A stretch of DNA of 64,000 nt from Paenibacillus chitinolyticus NBRC 15660 (lineage in GTDB: Bacteria; Bacillota; Bacilli; Paenibacillales; NBRC-103111), in the NCBI RefSeq assembly GCF_000739915.1, contig NZ_BBJT01000010.1:62001-126000 (forward strand), in the 5' to 3' direction. A program made the position numbers and the translations under genes. The notes below the pieces were generated by a model, which saw only the letters and a list, made by a program, of their open reading frames with translations, searched no databases and had not been told where the DNA came from. Of this stretch, positions 17,658 to 25,826 are shown one piece after another. How positions within the stretch are numbered: position 1 is the first letter of the stretch; every line of letters begins with the position of its first letter.

Positions 17658-19730
17658 GTGGAGTTGAATCAATATTTATCAATGTTCATCGACGAATCGA
17701 AAGAACATCTGCAAGCTCTTAATGACAACATGCTCAGTCTGGAAAACAGTCCCGACAATATAGATATCGTTCATAATATTTTCCGCTCGGCCCATACGCT
17801 GAAAGGCATGTCCGCGACGATGGGATTCGAAGATCTCGCTTCGTTGACTCACGAAATGGAAAACGTTCTGGACCTGGTCCGTAACTTGAAGCTGAAAATG
17901 GACCCGTTCATTTTCGACAGCCTGTTCCAGAGTCTGGACGCTCTCGATTCGATGGTCGAGGATATCGTTCAGGGCGGAACGGGCAAGGCCGATGTTACGG
18001 CTATTGTCACCGCTTTGAAATCCATTGTAAGCGGGGATTATCTCAAATCCGCTCCAACCGCCGGAGGCGCCGGAGCGGAAAGCGGGGAAGAAAGCGTTAT
18101 TGCCCTGGATCAATTCCAGCTCTCGGTTCTCCAGCAATCGATTGACGCCAACATGCAGGTGTTTTATGTCGAAGTCACCGTCCGGGAAGATTGCGTACTG
18201 AAAGCGGCCCGTGCTTACATGGTCTTCGAAATTCTGGAGCGTTCCGGCGAAGTCATCAAAGCGACGCCTTCCGTACAGGAAATCGAACAGGAGAAATTCG
18301 ACCGCACCTTCTCCGTGTATTACATAGCTAACGTCGGAAAAGCCGATCTGGAGAAAGAAATTTCGAATGTCTCCGAAATCGAGCATGTCCAGATCATTGT
18401 ACTCGACCGCGAAACGCTGGACGAGATGACGGGAAGCGGCGCAGCCCAGGCGGAGGTCAGAGCGGGTGAAGCCCAGGCGGCAGCGGCTGCCGCACCCGCT
18501 CCGGCAGCCAAAGCGGCGCCGGCGAAGGAAACCGGCGGAGCTGCCAAACCGGCAGCGGCTGCAGGCGGCGGGCCTGTGGGAACCCGTACGATCCGGGTAG
18601 ATATCGAGCGCCTCGATTCTCTGATGAATCTCTTCAGCGAACTGCTCATCGACCGTGTCCGCCTGGAGCAGCTGGCAAGCGAGATCAAGCGCAATGAGCT
18701 GACGGAGACGGTCGAGCATATGGCCCGCGTCAGCAGCGATCTGCAGAATATCGTTCTCAAGCTGCGGATGGTGCCGGTCGATACGGTCTTTAACCGGTTC
18801 CCGCGGATGATCCGGGATATCGCCAAATCGCTGGACAAAAAAGTCGATCTCGTCATAACCGGCGCAGAAACCGAGCTGGACCGCACGGTAATCGACGAAA
18901 TCGGCGATCCGCTCGTGCATCTGCTTCGCAACGCGGTAGACCACGGACTCGAAACCGTGACCCAGCGTGTGGCGAAGGGCAAAAGCGAGAGCGGAACCGT
19001 TCATCTCCGCGCTTATCACAGCGGCAACAATGTCTTTATCGAGATCGAAGACAACGGTAACGGCATTAACCGGGAGAAAGTGCTTGCGACCGCTGTGAAA
19101 AAAGGGATTGTCGCGCCTGAAATGGCGGACAAAATGAGCAATTCCGATATCGATCAGCTGCTATTCGCATCCGGTTTCAGTACCGCGGACGTAATCTCGG
19201 ACATTTCCGGCCGCGGGGTAGGCTTGGACGTTGTAAAAACGAAAATCCACTCGCTCGGGGGACATATTCATGTCGAATCCAATCCGGGCAGCGGTTCGAT
19301 CTTCTCGATCAAGCTTCCGCTTACGCTCTCGATCATCTCGGCCATGCTGGTCAAAATCGGCAGCGAGAAATATGCGATCCCGCTTTCTTCGATCGTGGAG
19401 ACGGCCCTTATCCAGCAGGCGCAAATCCGTTCCGTTCAAGGAAACCGGATGGTCGATTTCAGAGGCAGCATGATTCCGCTCGTTTCGCTCAGCTCCGTAC
19501 TGGATATTCCCGACTACAGCGAAGCCGACGAGACTGAAACCGAAGTTGTGGTTGTGCGCAAAGGCGAGAAAATGGCGGCGCTCATGGTGGAGGAGTTTAT
19601 CGGTCAACAGGAGATCGTCCTGAAAACACTGGGTAAATACTTTACGAAGCTGTTCGCGATTTCGGGAGCGACCATTCTCGGCGACGGTCAGGTCGCATTG
19701 ATTCTCGATACGAATGAACTCATTAAATAA
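17658..19730 (+). CDS. cheA: Chemotaxis histidine kinase CheA
   Basis: 690 residues, GTG start after GGAGGTG. Domains in order: P1 Hpt with phosphorylated H46 (RSAHTLKG), a P2-like CheY/CheB-binding region (about 150-260), an Ala/Pro-rich linker (about 265-310) and P3 dimerisation. Next comes the P4 kinase, with N box DPLVHLLRNAVDHGLE and G boxes IEDNGNGI and DISGRGVGLDVVK, then a P5 CheW-like domain to the end. It phosphorylates CheY and CheB in response to receptor state. All catalytic boxes are intact. Confidence 0.97.
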   Translation: MELNQYLSMFIDESKEHLQALNDNMLSLENSPDNIDIVHNIFRSAHTLKGMSATMGFEDLASLTHEMENVLDLVRNLKLKMDPFIFDSLFQSLDALDSMVEDIVQGGTGKADVTAIVTALKSIVSGDYLKSAPTAGGAGAESGEESVIALDQFQLSVLQQSIDANMQVFYVEVTVREDCVLKAARAYMVFEILERSGEVIKATPSVQEIEQEKFDRTFSVYYIANVGKADLEKEISNVSEIEHVQIIVLDRETLDEMTGSGAAQAEVRAGEAQAAAAAAPAPAAKAAPAKETGGAAKPAAAAGGGPVGTRTIRVDIERLDSLMNLFSELLIDRVRLEQLASEIKRNELTETVEHMARVSSDLQNIVLKLRMVPVDTVFNRFPRMIRDIAKSLDKKVDLVITGAETELDRTVIDEIGDPLVHLLRNAVDHGLETVTQRVAKGKSESGTVHLRAYHSGNNVFIEIEDNGNGINREKVLATAVKKGIVAPEMADKMSNSDIDQLLFASGFSTADVISDISGRGVGLDVVKTKIHSLGGHIHVESNPGSGSIFSIKLPLTLSIISAMLVKIGSEKYAIPLSSIVETALIQQAQIRSVQGNRMVDFRGSMIPLVSLSSVLDIPDYSEADETETEVVVVRKGEKMAALMVEEFIGQQEIVLKTLGKYFTKLFAISGATILGDGQVALILDTNELIK

Positions 19731-19753
19731 TTCAGGTAGGGGAGGCCGTTCAA

Positions 19754-20215
19754 ATGGCTGAAGATAAAAAAATTATCGTATTTGCGCTGGCGCATGAGGA
19801 ATACGGAGTAGAAGTGGATAAGGTCAAAACGATCGAACGGATGCAGCCGATGACCCGCGTTCCGAAAACGCCCGCTTTCGTCAAAGGTGTTATTAACCTC
19901 AGAGGCGTGGTCGTGCCGGTTATCGACCTGCGCTCCCGCTTCGGGCTTCCGGAAACCGAGTATTCCGATAATACCCGTGTGATCATTGTAGCGGTTAACG
20001 AACTCGAAGTAGGGCTTATTGTAGATTCCGCTAACGACGTTATTGACCTGAACGAAGACAACATTGAGAATCCTCCCGAAGTTGTCGGCGGCATCAAGGC
20101 GAAATATCTGCATGGCATTGCCAAAATCGGAGAAGACCGTCTCCTGGTCCTGATGAACCTGGAACAGGTTTTGAACAGGGACGAAATCATCCAACTGGAA
20201 AAGATCGAGGCCTAA
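19754..20215 (+). CDS. cheW: Chemotaxis coupling protein CheW
   Basis: 153 residues, a single CheW domain. Motifs include FALAHEEYGVEVDKVKTI, MTRVPKTPAFVKGVINLRG, VVPVIDLRSRFGLP and LIVDSANDVIDL. It links CheA to the receptors. An AGGGGAGG site precedes ATG 19754. It lies between cheA and cheC as in B. subtilis. No receiver domain is attached, so it is CheW and not CheV. Confidence 0.96.
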   Translation: MAEDKKIIVFALAHEEYGVEVDKVKTIERMQPMTRVPKTPAFVKGVINLRGVVVPVIDLRSRFGLPETEYSDNTRVIIVAVNELEVGLIVDSANDVIDLNEDNIENPPEVVGGIKAKYLHGIAKIGEDRLLVLMNLEQVLNRDEIIQLEKIEA

Positions 20216-20219
20216 GCAA

Positions 20220-20858
20220 GTGGATACGTTCAGGCAGTTGGCGGATTATCAATTGGATGTGCTCAAGGAAATCGGCAACATCGGTGCCGGTCATGCGGCC
20301 ACTGCTCTGTCCACCCTGCTGGACAAGCCTGTGGATATGCTCGTTCCGAAAGTCATGGTTCTTCCTTTCGAGGAGATTCCCGAAATCGTGGGCGGAGCGG
20401 AGGAAGTCGTACTCGCTATTTTTTTGCGGGTGGTCGGGGATGCTCCCGGCAATATGTTTTTTATTCTGAATCTCGAATCCGCCAAACGGATGCTGTTTTC
20501 CCTAATCGGGATGGAGCTTTCAGACAGCGGTGAATATACGGAACTGGAAATTTCGGCCTTAAACGAAATCGGGAACATTTTGGCGGGATCGTACTTGTCC
20601 TCGCTGGCGGATTTTACTCGGTTGTCTATGTTCCCTACCGTACCTTCCCTGGCCATCGACATGGCGGGAGCCATTTTAAGCTACGGATTGCTGCAGTTCG
20701 GGGAGATGGGCGATCAGGCACTGCTGATTGACACGAAGTTCTTGGAAGGAAACGAAGAAGTGCAAGGAAACTTCTTCCTTATTCCGGACCCGGAATCGTT
20801 TGGGAAATTATTTGCGGCACTAGGGGTAGAGGCACATGAATCAACAGACGATCATTAA
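20220..20858 (+). CDS. cheC: CheY-P phosphatase CheC
   Basis: 212 residues with GTG start. Two CheC active-site helices are present, LKEIGNIGAGHAATALS (E17, N20) and ALNEIGNILAGSYLSS (E116, N119). Each contributes the Glu/Asn pair that hydrolyses CheY-P. CheC also binds CheD, which raises its activity and couples adaptation to CheY-P level. The 3' end overlaps cheD by 23 bases, suiting equal synthesis of the partners. With FliY this is the second CheY-P phosphatase in the window. Confidence 0.95.
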   Translation: MDTFRQLADYQLDVLKEIGNIGAGHAATALSTLLDKPVDMLVPKVMVLPFEEIPEIVGGAEEVVLAIFLRVVGDAPGNMFFILNLESAKRMLFSLIGMELSDSGEYTELEISALNEIGNILAGSYLSSLADFTRLSMFPTVPSLAIDMAGAILSYGLLQFGEMGDQALLIDTKFLEGNEEVQGNFFLIPDPESFGKLFAALGVEAHESTDDH

Positions 20859-21330
20859 AGTCGGTATGGCGGATCTTAATGTCGGCATGCCGGGGGGCGT
20901 GCTTAAAACGACGGGACTCGGTTCCTGCGTCGGGCTTACCTTGTTCGACGACTTTGCCAAAGTCGGCGGAATGGCGCACGTCATGCTGCCGACATCCGAA
21001 ATCGCCCGAGAAGGCACCGTCAACATTGCCAAATATGCGGATACCGCCATTCCCGAATTGATCGACCGGATGACCCGTCTTGGTGCCTCAATCAATCGGA
21101 TGGAAGCGAAACTGGCAGGGGGAGCTCAAATGTTCGCTTTTGCCGGAGGGGGCGATACGATGCGAATTGGACCTCGTAATGTAGAGGCATGCAAAGAAAT
21201 GTTGATCAGATACAAGATTCGAGTCAAAGGTGAAGATACGGGCCAGAACTATGGAAGAACGATTGAACTTAACTGCGATACGGGCGTGCTGACGATTCGA
21301 AGCGTACAGCACGGCTTGAAGGATTTGTAG
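20836..21330 (+). CDS. cheD: Chemoreceptor glutamine deamidase CheD
   Basis: 164 residues. The catalytic Cys31 in GLGSCVGL and His48 in GGMAHVMLP are intact, and the GGAQMFAFAGG loop is present. CheD deamidates receptor glutamines and is held by CheC. ATG 20836 lies inside cheC with a GGGGTAGAGG stretch before it. Its length is usual for the family. Confidence 0.95.
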   Translation: MNQQTIIKVGMADLNVGMPGGVLKTTGLGSCVGLTLFDDFAKVGGMAHVMLPTSEIAREGTVNIAKYADTAIPELIDRMTRLGASINRMEAKLAGGAQMFAFAGGGDTMRIGPRNVEACKEMLIRYKIRVKGEDTGQNYGRTIELNCDTGVLTIRSVQHGLKDL

Positions 21331-21332
21331 AG

Positions 21333-21749
21333 ATGGCGGGAACGATTCGCTGGAACTTCATAGTCGGTGCCGTCTCCTTCGTCCTCACCTTTCTCCTGTC
21401 GTTAAGCAGCAACGTCTGGCTGACCACACTGCTGCGAAGCATTTATAGTTTTATCATTTTATTCGTTGTCACATTCGGCTTTCGGTTTATTATGGGCCTG
21501 CTCCTATCCGCTAACAGTACGGCCGTAAATGAAACGGCTGCGGCCGCCGCAGAAGGGCCGTCTCCGAACAAGAATCTCGGCCAGCATCTCGATCTGACTA
21601 CTCCCGACGAAACCGCGCAGAAAGCGGCGGACGGAGTGGACAGGGAGGAAGCGGAATTTGCGCCGCTGCTTCCCACGAAGCTAGTTACCCGGAAGCAACC
21701 TGACACCGAGCAATCGGTCAGAGCCCTTCGTCAAATGTCTGAAGAATAA
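21333..21749 (+). CDS. Hypothetical two-helix membrane protein between cheD and sigD
   Basis: 138 residues, starting 2 bases after the cheD stop. Two adjoining transmembrane helices (about residues 8-31, FIVGAVSFVLTFLLSLSSNV, and 36-57, LRSIYSFIILFVVTFGFRFI) are followed by a roughly 75-residue polar cytoplasmic-type tail. The tail is rich in Ala, Glu and Pro and ends RALRQMSEE. I recognise no domain. B. subtilis has no gene here, so it is an insertion relative to that operon, probably Paenibacillus-specific. The tight packing implies co-expression with cheD and sigD. The function is unknown; a link to motility is inferred from position. Confidence 0.7.
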   Translation: MAGTIRWNFIVGAVSFVLTFLLSLSSNVWLTTLLRSIYSFIILFVVTFGFRFIMGLLLSANSTAVNETAAAAAEGPSPNKNLGQHLDLTTPDETAQKAADGVDREEAEFAPLLPTKLVTRKQPDTEQSVRALRQMSEE

Positions 21750-21764
21750 GGACGGTGTACAGCC

Positions 21765-22547
21765 ATGATTGATAAAAAACCTAATCTGGCGCATTTCGAT
21801 ACGTGGAGACAGTGGAAGCAGGGCGGTTCCAGAGAAGCCAAGCAAACGCTGATTGAAACGTACCTGCCTCTTGTCGAATACGTATCGGGCCGTTTGGCGA
21901 TTGGTCTCCCCAAGAACGTTTCCAAGGAAGACCTCGGAAGCTTCGGAATCATGGGTCTGATCGACGCCGTCGAGAAGTTTGATTACGAACGCGGTCTGCA
22001 GTTCGAAACTTACGCGTCCTGGCGCATACGCGGGGCTATTATCGACGGCCTCAGACAAGGGGACTGGGTTCCCCGTTCCGTACGCGAGAAGGCCAAAAAA
22101 ATCGAGGAAGCGTATCAGAAGCTGGAGCAGAAATATCTTCGGACCGTGACGGATGAAGAGATCAGCGATTATCTCCAGGTTACGGAGGATGAGTTTCAGC
22201 ACATGCTTCAGGAAATCGCCGTAACCTCCATTTGTTCCATAGACGAACCGATTCGTGAAGAGGAATCCGAAACCCGGCTTTCGCTTCTGGTGGACGAGCG
22301 TGCTAAAAATCCGGAATTTACCGTTAACGAATTTTACCTCAAAGAAACTCTTGCGCGGGCGATAGAGAAATTGACGGAGAAAGAACGGATCGTCGTTTCC
22401 CTGTTTTATTTCGAAGAACTTTCCTTGAGCGAGATTGCGGAAGTGATGAGTCTGTCGCCTTCCCGTATTTCTCAGCTTCACTCCAAAGCCATGCTGCGAT
22501 TAAGAGGAGTTTTGAGTCGATATAAAGTTCAGTTGTTTGAAAAATAG
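21765..22547 (+). CDS. sigD: Flagellar/motility sigma factor SigD (FliA, sigma-28)
   Basis: 260 residues. Regions 1.2-2.4 include LVEYVSGRLAIGLPKNV, GLIDAVEKFDYERGLQFETYA and WRIRGAIIDGLRQGDWVPRS, typical of FliA-type sigma factors. Region 3 lies around 120-165, and region 4 reads LTEKERIVVSLFYFEELSLSEIAEVMSLSPSRISQLH. It directs transcription of filament, stator and chemoreceptor genes after hook completion. It is near the end of the operon, as in B. subtilis, where distance from the promoter affects its level. Confidence 0.96.
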   Translation: MIDKKPNLAHFDTWRQWKQGGSREAKQTLIETYLPLVEYVSGRLAIGLPKNVSKEDLGSFGIMGLIDAVEKFDYERGLQFETYASWRIRGAIIDGLRQGDWVPRSVREKAKKIEEAYQKLEQKYLRTVTDEEISDYLQVTEDEFQHMLQEIAVTSICSIDEPIREEESETRLSLLVDERAKNPEFTVNEFYLKETLARAIEKLTEKERIVVSLFYFEELSLSEIAEVMSLSPSRISQLHSKAMLRLRGVLSRYKVQLFEK

Positions 22548-22576
22548 AAGCTGCCGGGAAAGGTTGTCGATACAGG

Positions 22577-23989
22577 ATGGACCGGATTTTGGAGTTGGAC
22601 CAAATCATTAGGATTTCCGTCACGGACGATAAGTTGACATCCTTACTGAAGTTTGCCGATGTCGGGGATGATTTTACGGTCACGTTTGACGAGCTGCAAG
22701 GGTTGGCCAGAGCGAACGGCATCGTTCATGGACTCGATACGGAGGCGCTGCTCCGCATAGCGATAGATCCGCAGCCTTATCTGCTCGCCGAAACCGTGAT
22801 CGCCCAAGGCACCCGCCCTGTTAACGGAACGGACGGATACGTCGATTATTTGTACGGGCGCAACAACGATACGCATAAGCCTGTCGAGACGGAAGACGGA
22901 CGCGTTGATCTCAAAGAAGTATCCACCTTGAACAATATCAGAAAGGGCCAAATCATCGGCAAAAAGGTTTCCCCGACCGAAGGAACACCCGGCAAAGCCG
23001 TAACCGGAGAGCCGCTGCCGGCGCGCGAAGGCAAGGAGGCCAGGTTTAAACTCGGAAAAAATGTCGTAACGGATAACGAAGAGAAAGCCATTTACGCCGC
23101 CATCGACGGGCTCGTCACCTACACGGACCGGAGCAAAGTAAACGTGTTCCCCGTATACGAGGTGAATGGAGACGTGGATTACCGGACGGGTAACATCGAT
23201 TTCGTCGGGACTGTCGTCATTCGCGGAAACGTGAGCCCTGGTTTTAAGATCAAAGCTTCCGGGGATATCCGCATAGTCGGCGGTGTGGAAGCGGCTGAAC
23301 TCGAAGCAAGCGGTTCCGTTGAAATAACCGCGGGTATCGTGGGCAGGAACAAAGCCGTAATCCGGGCCGGGCACAATGTGAAATCTTCCTTTATCCAGGA
23401 TGCGACAGTAGAAGCGGCGGATACGGTTACCGTTTCTCAAAGTATTCTTCATTCGACAATACGTGCGGGTAAAACCGTCGCTTGCAACGGGCCCAAAGGG
23501 CTGATTGTGGGCGGAACCGTTCAAGCCGGCGAGAAGGTGATCGCCAGAACGATCGGAAATTCCCTCTCCAACGCGACTGCAATCGAGGTGGGAGTGCTGC
23601 CGGAGCTTCGCAATGAATTGATTCAGCTTCGTTCCCAGCTCAAAGCGCTTGCGGAAAATCAGTCCAAGACGGACAAAGCCCTTATTTTGCTGGACCAGTT
23701 GGCGGCGTCCGGCCAGCTCGGACCGGACAAAGTAGCGCTGCGAATTAAGCTGAATCATACAAAACGCCAGTCCGGAGAAGAACAGCGTGAGCTCCGTGAA
23801 CGGATTTTTGAAATGGAGAAATCGCTTGAAGACAGCGACCGCTCCAGTGTAGAAGTGATCTCTACCGTATATGGAGGAGCCAAAATCGTGATCGGCCGAT
23901 ACACGAAGTTCATCAAAGATCCGATGAGCCATGTCGTGTTCCAGCTTGTTGCAGGCGATATCGGGCACAGCGCCTATATGCCTAAGTAA
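22577..23989 (+). CDS. DUF342 / FapA-like protein
   Basis: 470 residues. The central part (about 115-330) shows the DUF342/FapA beta-helix pattern: VDYRTGNIDFVGTVVIRGNV, GFKIKASGDIRIVGGVEAAE and AGIVGRNKAVIRAGHNV, with evenly spaced Gly and Val. A coiled-coil-like stretch (about 345-430) and a short C-terminal domain follow. DUF342 proteins appear in many motility and polar-localisation settings and are thought to be scaffold-like; the biochemical role is not fixed. It follows sigD by 29 bases. The ribosome site is weak (AAAGG about 18 bases upstream), so the start is less certain. Confidence 0.8.
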   Translation: MDRILELDQIIRISVTDDKLTSLLKFADVGDDFTVTFDELQGLARANGIVHGLDTEALLRIAIDPQPYLLAETVIAQGTRPVNGTDGYVDYLYGRNNDTHKPVETEDGRVDLKEVSTLNNIRKGQIIGKKVSPTEGTPGKAVTGEPLPAREGKEARFKLGKNVVTDNEEKAIYAAIDGLVTYTDRSKVNVFPVYEVNGDVDYRTGNIDFVGTVVIRGNVSPGFKIKASGDIRIVGGVEAAELEASGSVEITAGIVGRNKAVIRAGHNVKSSFIQDATVEAADTVTVSQSILHSTIRAGKTVACNGPKGLIVGGTVQAGEKVIARTIGNSLSNATAIEVGVLPELRNELIQLRSQLKALAENQSKTDKALILLDQLAASGQLGPDKVALRIKLNHTKRQSGEEQRELRERIFEMEKSLEDSDRSSVEVISTVYGGAKIVIGRYTKFIKDPMSHVVFQLVAGDIGHSAYMPK

Positions 23990-24040
23990 AAGCTCTCTGA
24001 TCAAGCCAATAACGAGCGAAAATGACGAGGTGGAACTTGT

Positions 24041-24361
24041 ATGGATATGAAACCGGTCGATTTGCAGTTCGCGGTTCACAAGAACGATCAGGCCGGAATC
24101 CGGCAGCAGCAGTTGAACCACAAACCCGAGATGGATCAGGTCCTCTTGGGAGCGGAAAATGAGAAGAACGCCGAACATAACCGGAAAGCCAGCGAGAAAA
24201 TCGGGGAGAGCGAGGAGGCTCAAATCCGCAAAGAGGGCCGGCAGAACGACGGTCAAGGCGGACGGGGCCGGCAGCAGAGGAAGGCCCCTCCTTCTCAAGA
24301 AGCAGAGCCGCCCAAGGCGGTTCACCCTTTTAAAGGCTCGCATATCGACTTGAGTCTATAA
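24041..24361 (+). CDS. Small charged hypothetical protein
   Basis: 106 residues, starting at ATG 24041 behind GAGGTGG. The sequence is strongly hydrophilic (Lys, Glu, Gln, Arg) with no membrane segment or Cys, and is probably disordered or a single long helix. The ends look more conserved in character: MDMKPVDLQFAVHKNDQAG at the start and a VHPFKGSHIDLSL end. I do not recognise it. It sits between the DUF342 gene and the SwrB-like gene in the same transcription unit, so a motility-related role is possible but unproven. Confidence 0.65.
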   Translation: MDMKPVDLQFAVHKNDQAGIRQQQLNHKPEMDQVLLGAENEKNAEHNRKASEKIGESEEAQIRKEGRQNDGQGGRGRQQRKAPPSQEAEPPKAVHPFKGSHIDLSL

Positions 24362-24392
24362 AGGAAGATTGGAAAGTACAGGTGATGTTAAA

Positions 24393-25037
24393 ATGGAACC
24401 TTGGCAGATGATTGTTCTTCTCGGCCTCGTTATTGTGGTGTTTGCGGGAGTGATTCCCCGCTCGGCTGCAAAAAAAGGCGGGCAGGCGCCTTCGGCCCAG
24501 CTCGTAAAAGAGCTGGAAGAGAGCATGGCTCACTTTGCGTCCGACCTTGAGCAGCAGAACCAGGCGCTCATTGACCTGTTCAAAGAGACGCAGAGGGAGC
24601 ACAAGCTCGAGGTCGCCAAATTGACCGCCAGGCTTGAAGTGCTGGAACGCCGCAGCGCGGACGGGAACGGGGCGGCGGTGCATGGAGGCCGCGAGTCCGA
24701 GTCGGAGCTTTCCCGGCACGGGTCCCGGAGCACGGAGCCTCGTGTCTACGGGGAACCTGCCGTTCAGACGCACGGGTCCGCCCTGTCAACGCCCCGTCCT
24801 TCGCAGACGGAGGAGTTCCCGGCAGAAGCTGCTGCCGCATCTGTCCAGCCGCCGCAGGAAGCTCCCCGAACGGAGCCGGACCTCTCCGTGCGCGCCCGGT
24901 ATGCCGCCCTTTTTGAGCTGCATGACCAGGGAAGATCGACGGAGCAGATCGCCAAACAGCTCGGGATGAACAAAGGGGAAGTCATGCTGATCATGCAGCT
25001 GGCCAAACGGGAGGGACATTCCGATGAAAGTAAATAA
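24393..25037 (+). CDS. SwrB-like membrane-anchored motility regulator
   Basis: 214 residues. One N-terminal transmembrane helix (WQMIVLLGLVIVVFAGVIP, about 4-22) is followed by a coiled coil (about 35-85) and a Ser/Pro/Glu-rich linker. The C-terminal helix-turn-helix-like segment reads LHDQGRSTEQIAKQLGMNKGEV (about 172-200). This layout matches B. subtilis SwrB, which lies just after sigD and promotes flagellar export activation. An upstream TTG at 24369 is in frame, but AGGTGATG is correctly spaced for ATG 24393. It overlaps the next gene by 14 bases. Assignment is by architecture and position, not close sequence match. Confidence 0.72.
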   Translation: MEPWQMIVLLGLVIVVFAGVIPRSAAKKGGQAPSAQLVKELEESMAHFASDLEQQNQALIDLFKETQREHKLEVAKLTARLEVLERRSADGNGAAVHGGRESESELSRHGSRSTEPRVYGEPAVQTHGSALSTPRPSQTEEFPAEAAAASVQPPQEAPRTEPDLSVRARYAALFELHDQGRSTEQIAKQLGMNKGEVMLIMQLAKREGHSDESK

Positions 25038-25536
25038 AGCGCTGCTGGCCGGAATCGGCATCGGCATGATCGTGGGCTCGGCTCTTCTTCAGTTGATGAT
25101 AACGGCCGCCCAGCCTGTCCAGCCGTTATCGCAGAATTCCGCTGTTTCCATTGAACAGATGGACATGAACAAGCTGAAAACCGAAGCCGGGAAGTACTAT
25201 CAGGTTTTTGACAAAAACCAGCCCGTCTTCACGAAAGAGCAGCATGAACAGGAACTGCAAAAGCAGTTGGAGGCGGAGAAAGCGAAAACGCCTTCCACCC
25301 AGCCCGCTCCTTCGGCGCAGCCTCAAATAACCGCCCTCTACATCTCACCGGGAATGAGGTCGAGCCAGGTGGCCAAGATCGTTTTCGTGAGCGGGTTAGT
25401 CGAAAGTCAGGAGCAATTTGAGCAGGCGATGGCGGCTAAGGTGGCAACGGGAAAGATCAAGTCGGGCGTTCATAAATTTACAGGCAAACCGACGCTGGAC
25501 GAGATCATTCAGAATCTCACCAGCAAGCCGGAATAA
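25024..25536 (+). CDS. MltG-like C-terminal domain membrane protein
   Basis: 170 residues. An N-terminal membrane anchor (ALLAGIGIGMIVGSALLQLM, about 6-25) and a charged coiled-coil/linker region (about 45-100) lead to an extracytoplasmic domain. That domain has LYISPGMRSSQVAKIVFVSGLVES and KIKSGVHKFTGKPTLDEIIQNL (about 100-168), resembling the LysM-like/substrate part of YceG/MltG endolytic transglycosylases. The main MltG catalytic domain with its Glu is absent, so enzymatic activity is unlikely. Last gene of the fla/che operon. The call is a domain resemblance only. Confidence 0.62.
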   Translation: MKVNKALLAGIGIGMIVGSALLQLMITAAQPVQPLSQNSAVSIEQMDMNKLKTEAGKYYQVFDKNQPVFTKEQHEQELQKQLEAEKAKTPSTQPAPSAQPQITALYISPGMRSSQVAKIVFVSGLVESQEQFEQAMAAKVATGKIKSGVHKFTGKPTLDEIIQNLTSKPE

Positions 25537-25537
25537 A

Positions 25538-25573
25538 AATAAGGCTCTTGCATCGCGCGAGGGTCTTATTTTA
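25538..25573 (+). terminator. Rho-independent terminator closing the fla/che operon
   Basis: AATAAG at 25538-25543 pairs with CTTATT at 25565-25570. The inner CTC..GC / GC..GAG pairs close around a short loop, and the stem runs into TTTT. It begins right after the last stop codon and precedes the rpsB promoter, so it separates motility from ribosomal-protein expression. Confidence 0.75.
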
Positions 25574-25655
25574 CGTGCGGCCGGGAATAATGATACCGTC
25601 TGAAGGTAAGCTTTCACGGATTGAAAATCTTGCCGAAAGTTGTCTCCGAACGCTG

Positions 25656-25685
25656 TTGCATCCCGCATGCTACTTGTGGTATAGT
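25656..25685 (+). promoter_or_regulatory. Sigma-A promoter for rpsB-tsf
   Basis: The -35 TTGCAT (25656-25661) and -10 TATAGT (25680-25685) are separated by 18 bases. Transcription would begin near 25692, giving a leader of about 135 bases before rpsB. It lies in the only sizeable gap between the motility operon and rpsB. Confidence 0.75.
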
Positions 25686-25691
25686 TATTGA

Positions 25692-25826
25692 CGGTGTTAA
25701 AAACACACGATGGTTAATTCGTATAACGGTGCTTGTCCGGGCTTTGCGCGCGGCGAGTTTTATACGGAGATGCGGCCATCGGAGGAGCATTACACTAAAA
25801 CCATTTTATTGAGGAGGTGTGTGAGG
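25692..25826 (+). promoter_or_regulatory. Long 5' leader of rpsB
   Basis: About 135 bases of untranslated leader between the inferred start point and ATG 25827. It holds GC-rich patches (CCGGGC..GCGCGCGGCG near 25737-25755, ATGCGGCCATCGG near 25769) able to form hairpins, and it ends with GAGGAGGTGTG. The frame is open here too, but a start inside would add residues not found in S2 proteins. Autogenous control by S2 is known in other bacteria; here it is only a possibility. Confidence 0.4.

Noticed and set aside
17679-19019. 446-codon minus-strand open frame opposite cheA
   Set aside because: Shadow of cheA produced by strong codon bias; no domain recognised, and all evident genes here are on the plus strand.
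22643-24343. 566-codon minus-strand open frame opposite the DUF342 gene
   Set aside because: The plus-strand protein has a clear family pattern and operon position; the antisense frame has none.
25710-25826. N-terminal extension of S2 from 25710
   Set aside because: The extra 39 residues are not part of S2 proteins and a strong ribosome site sits before ATG 25827.
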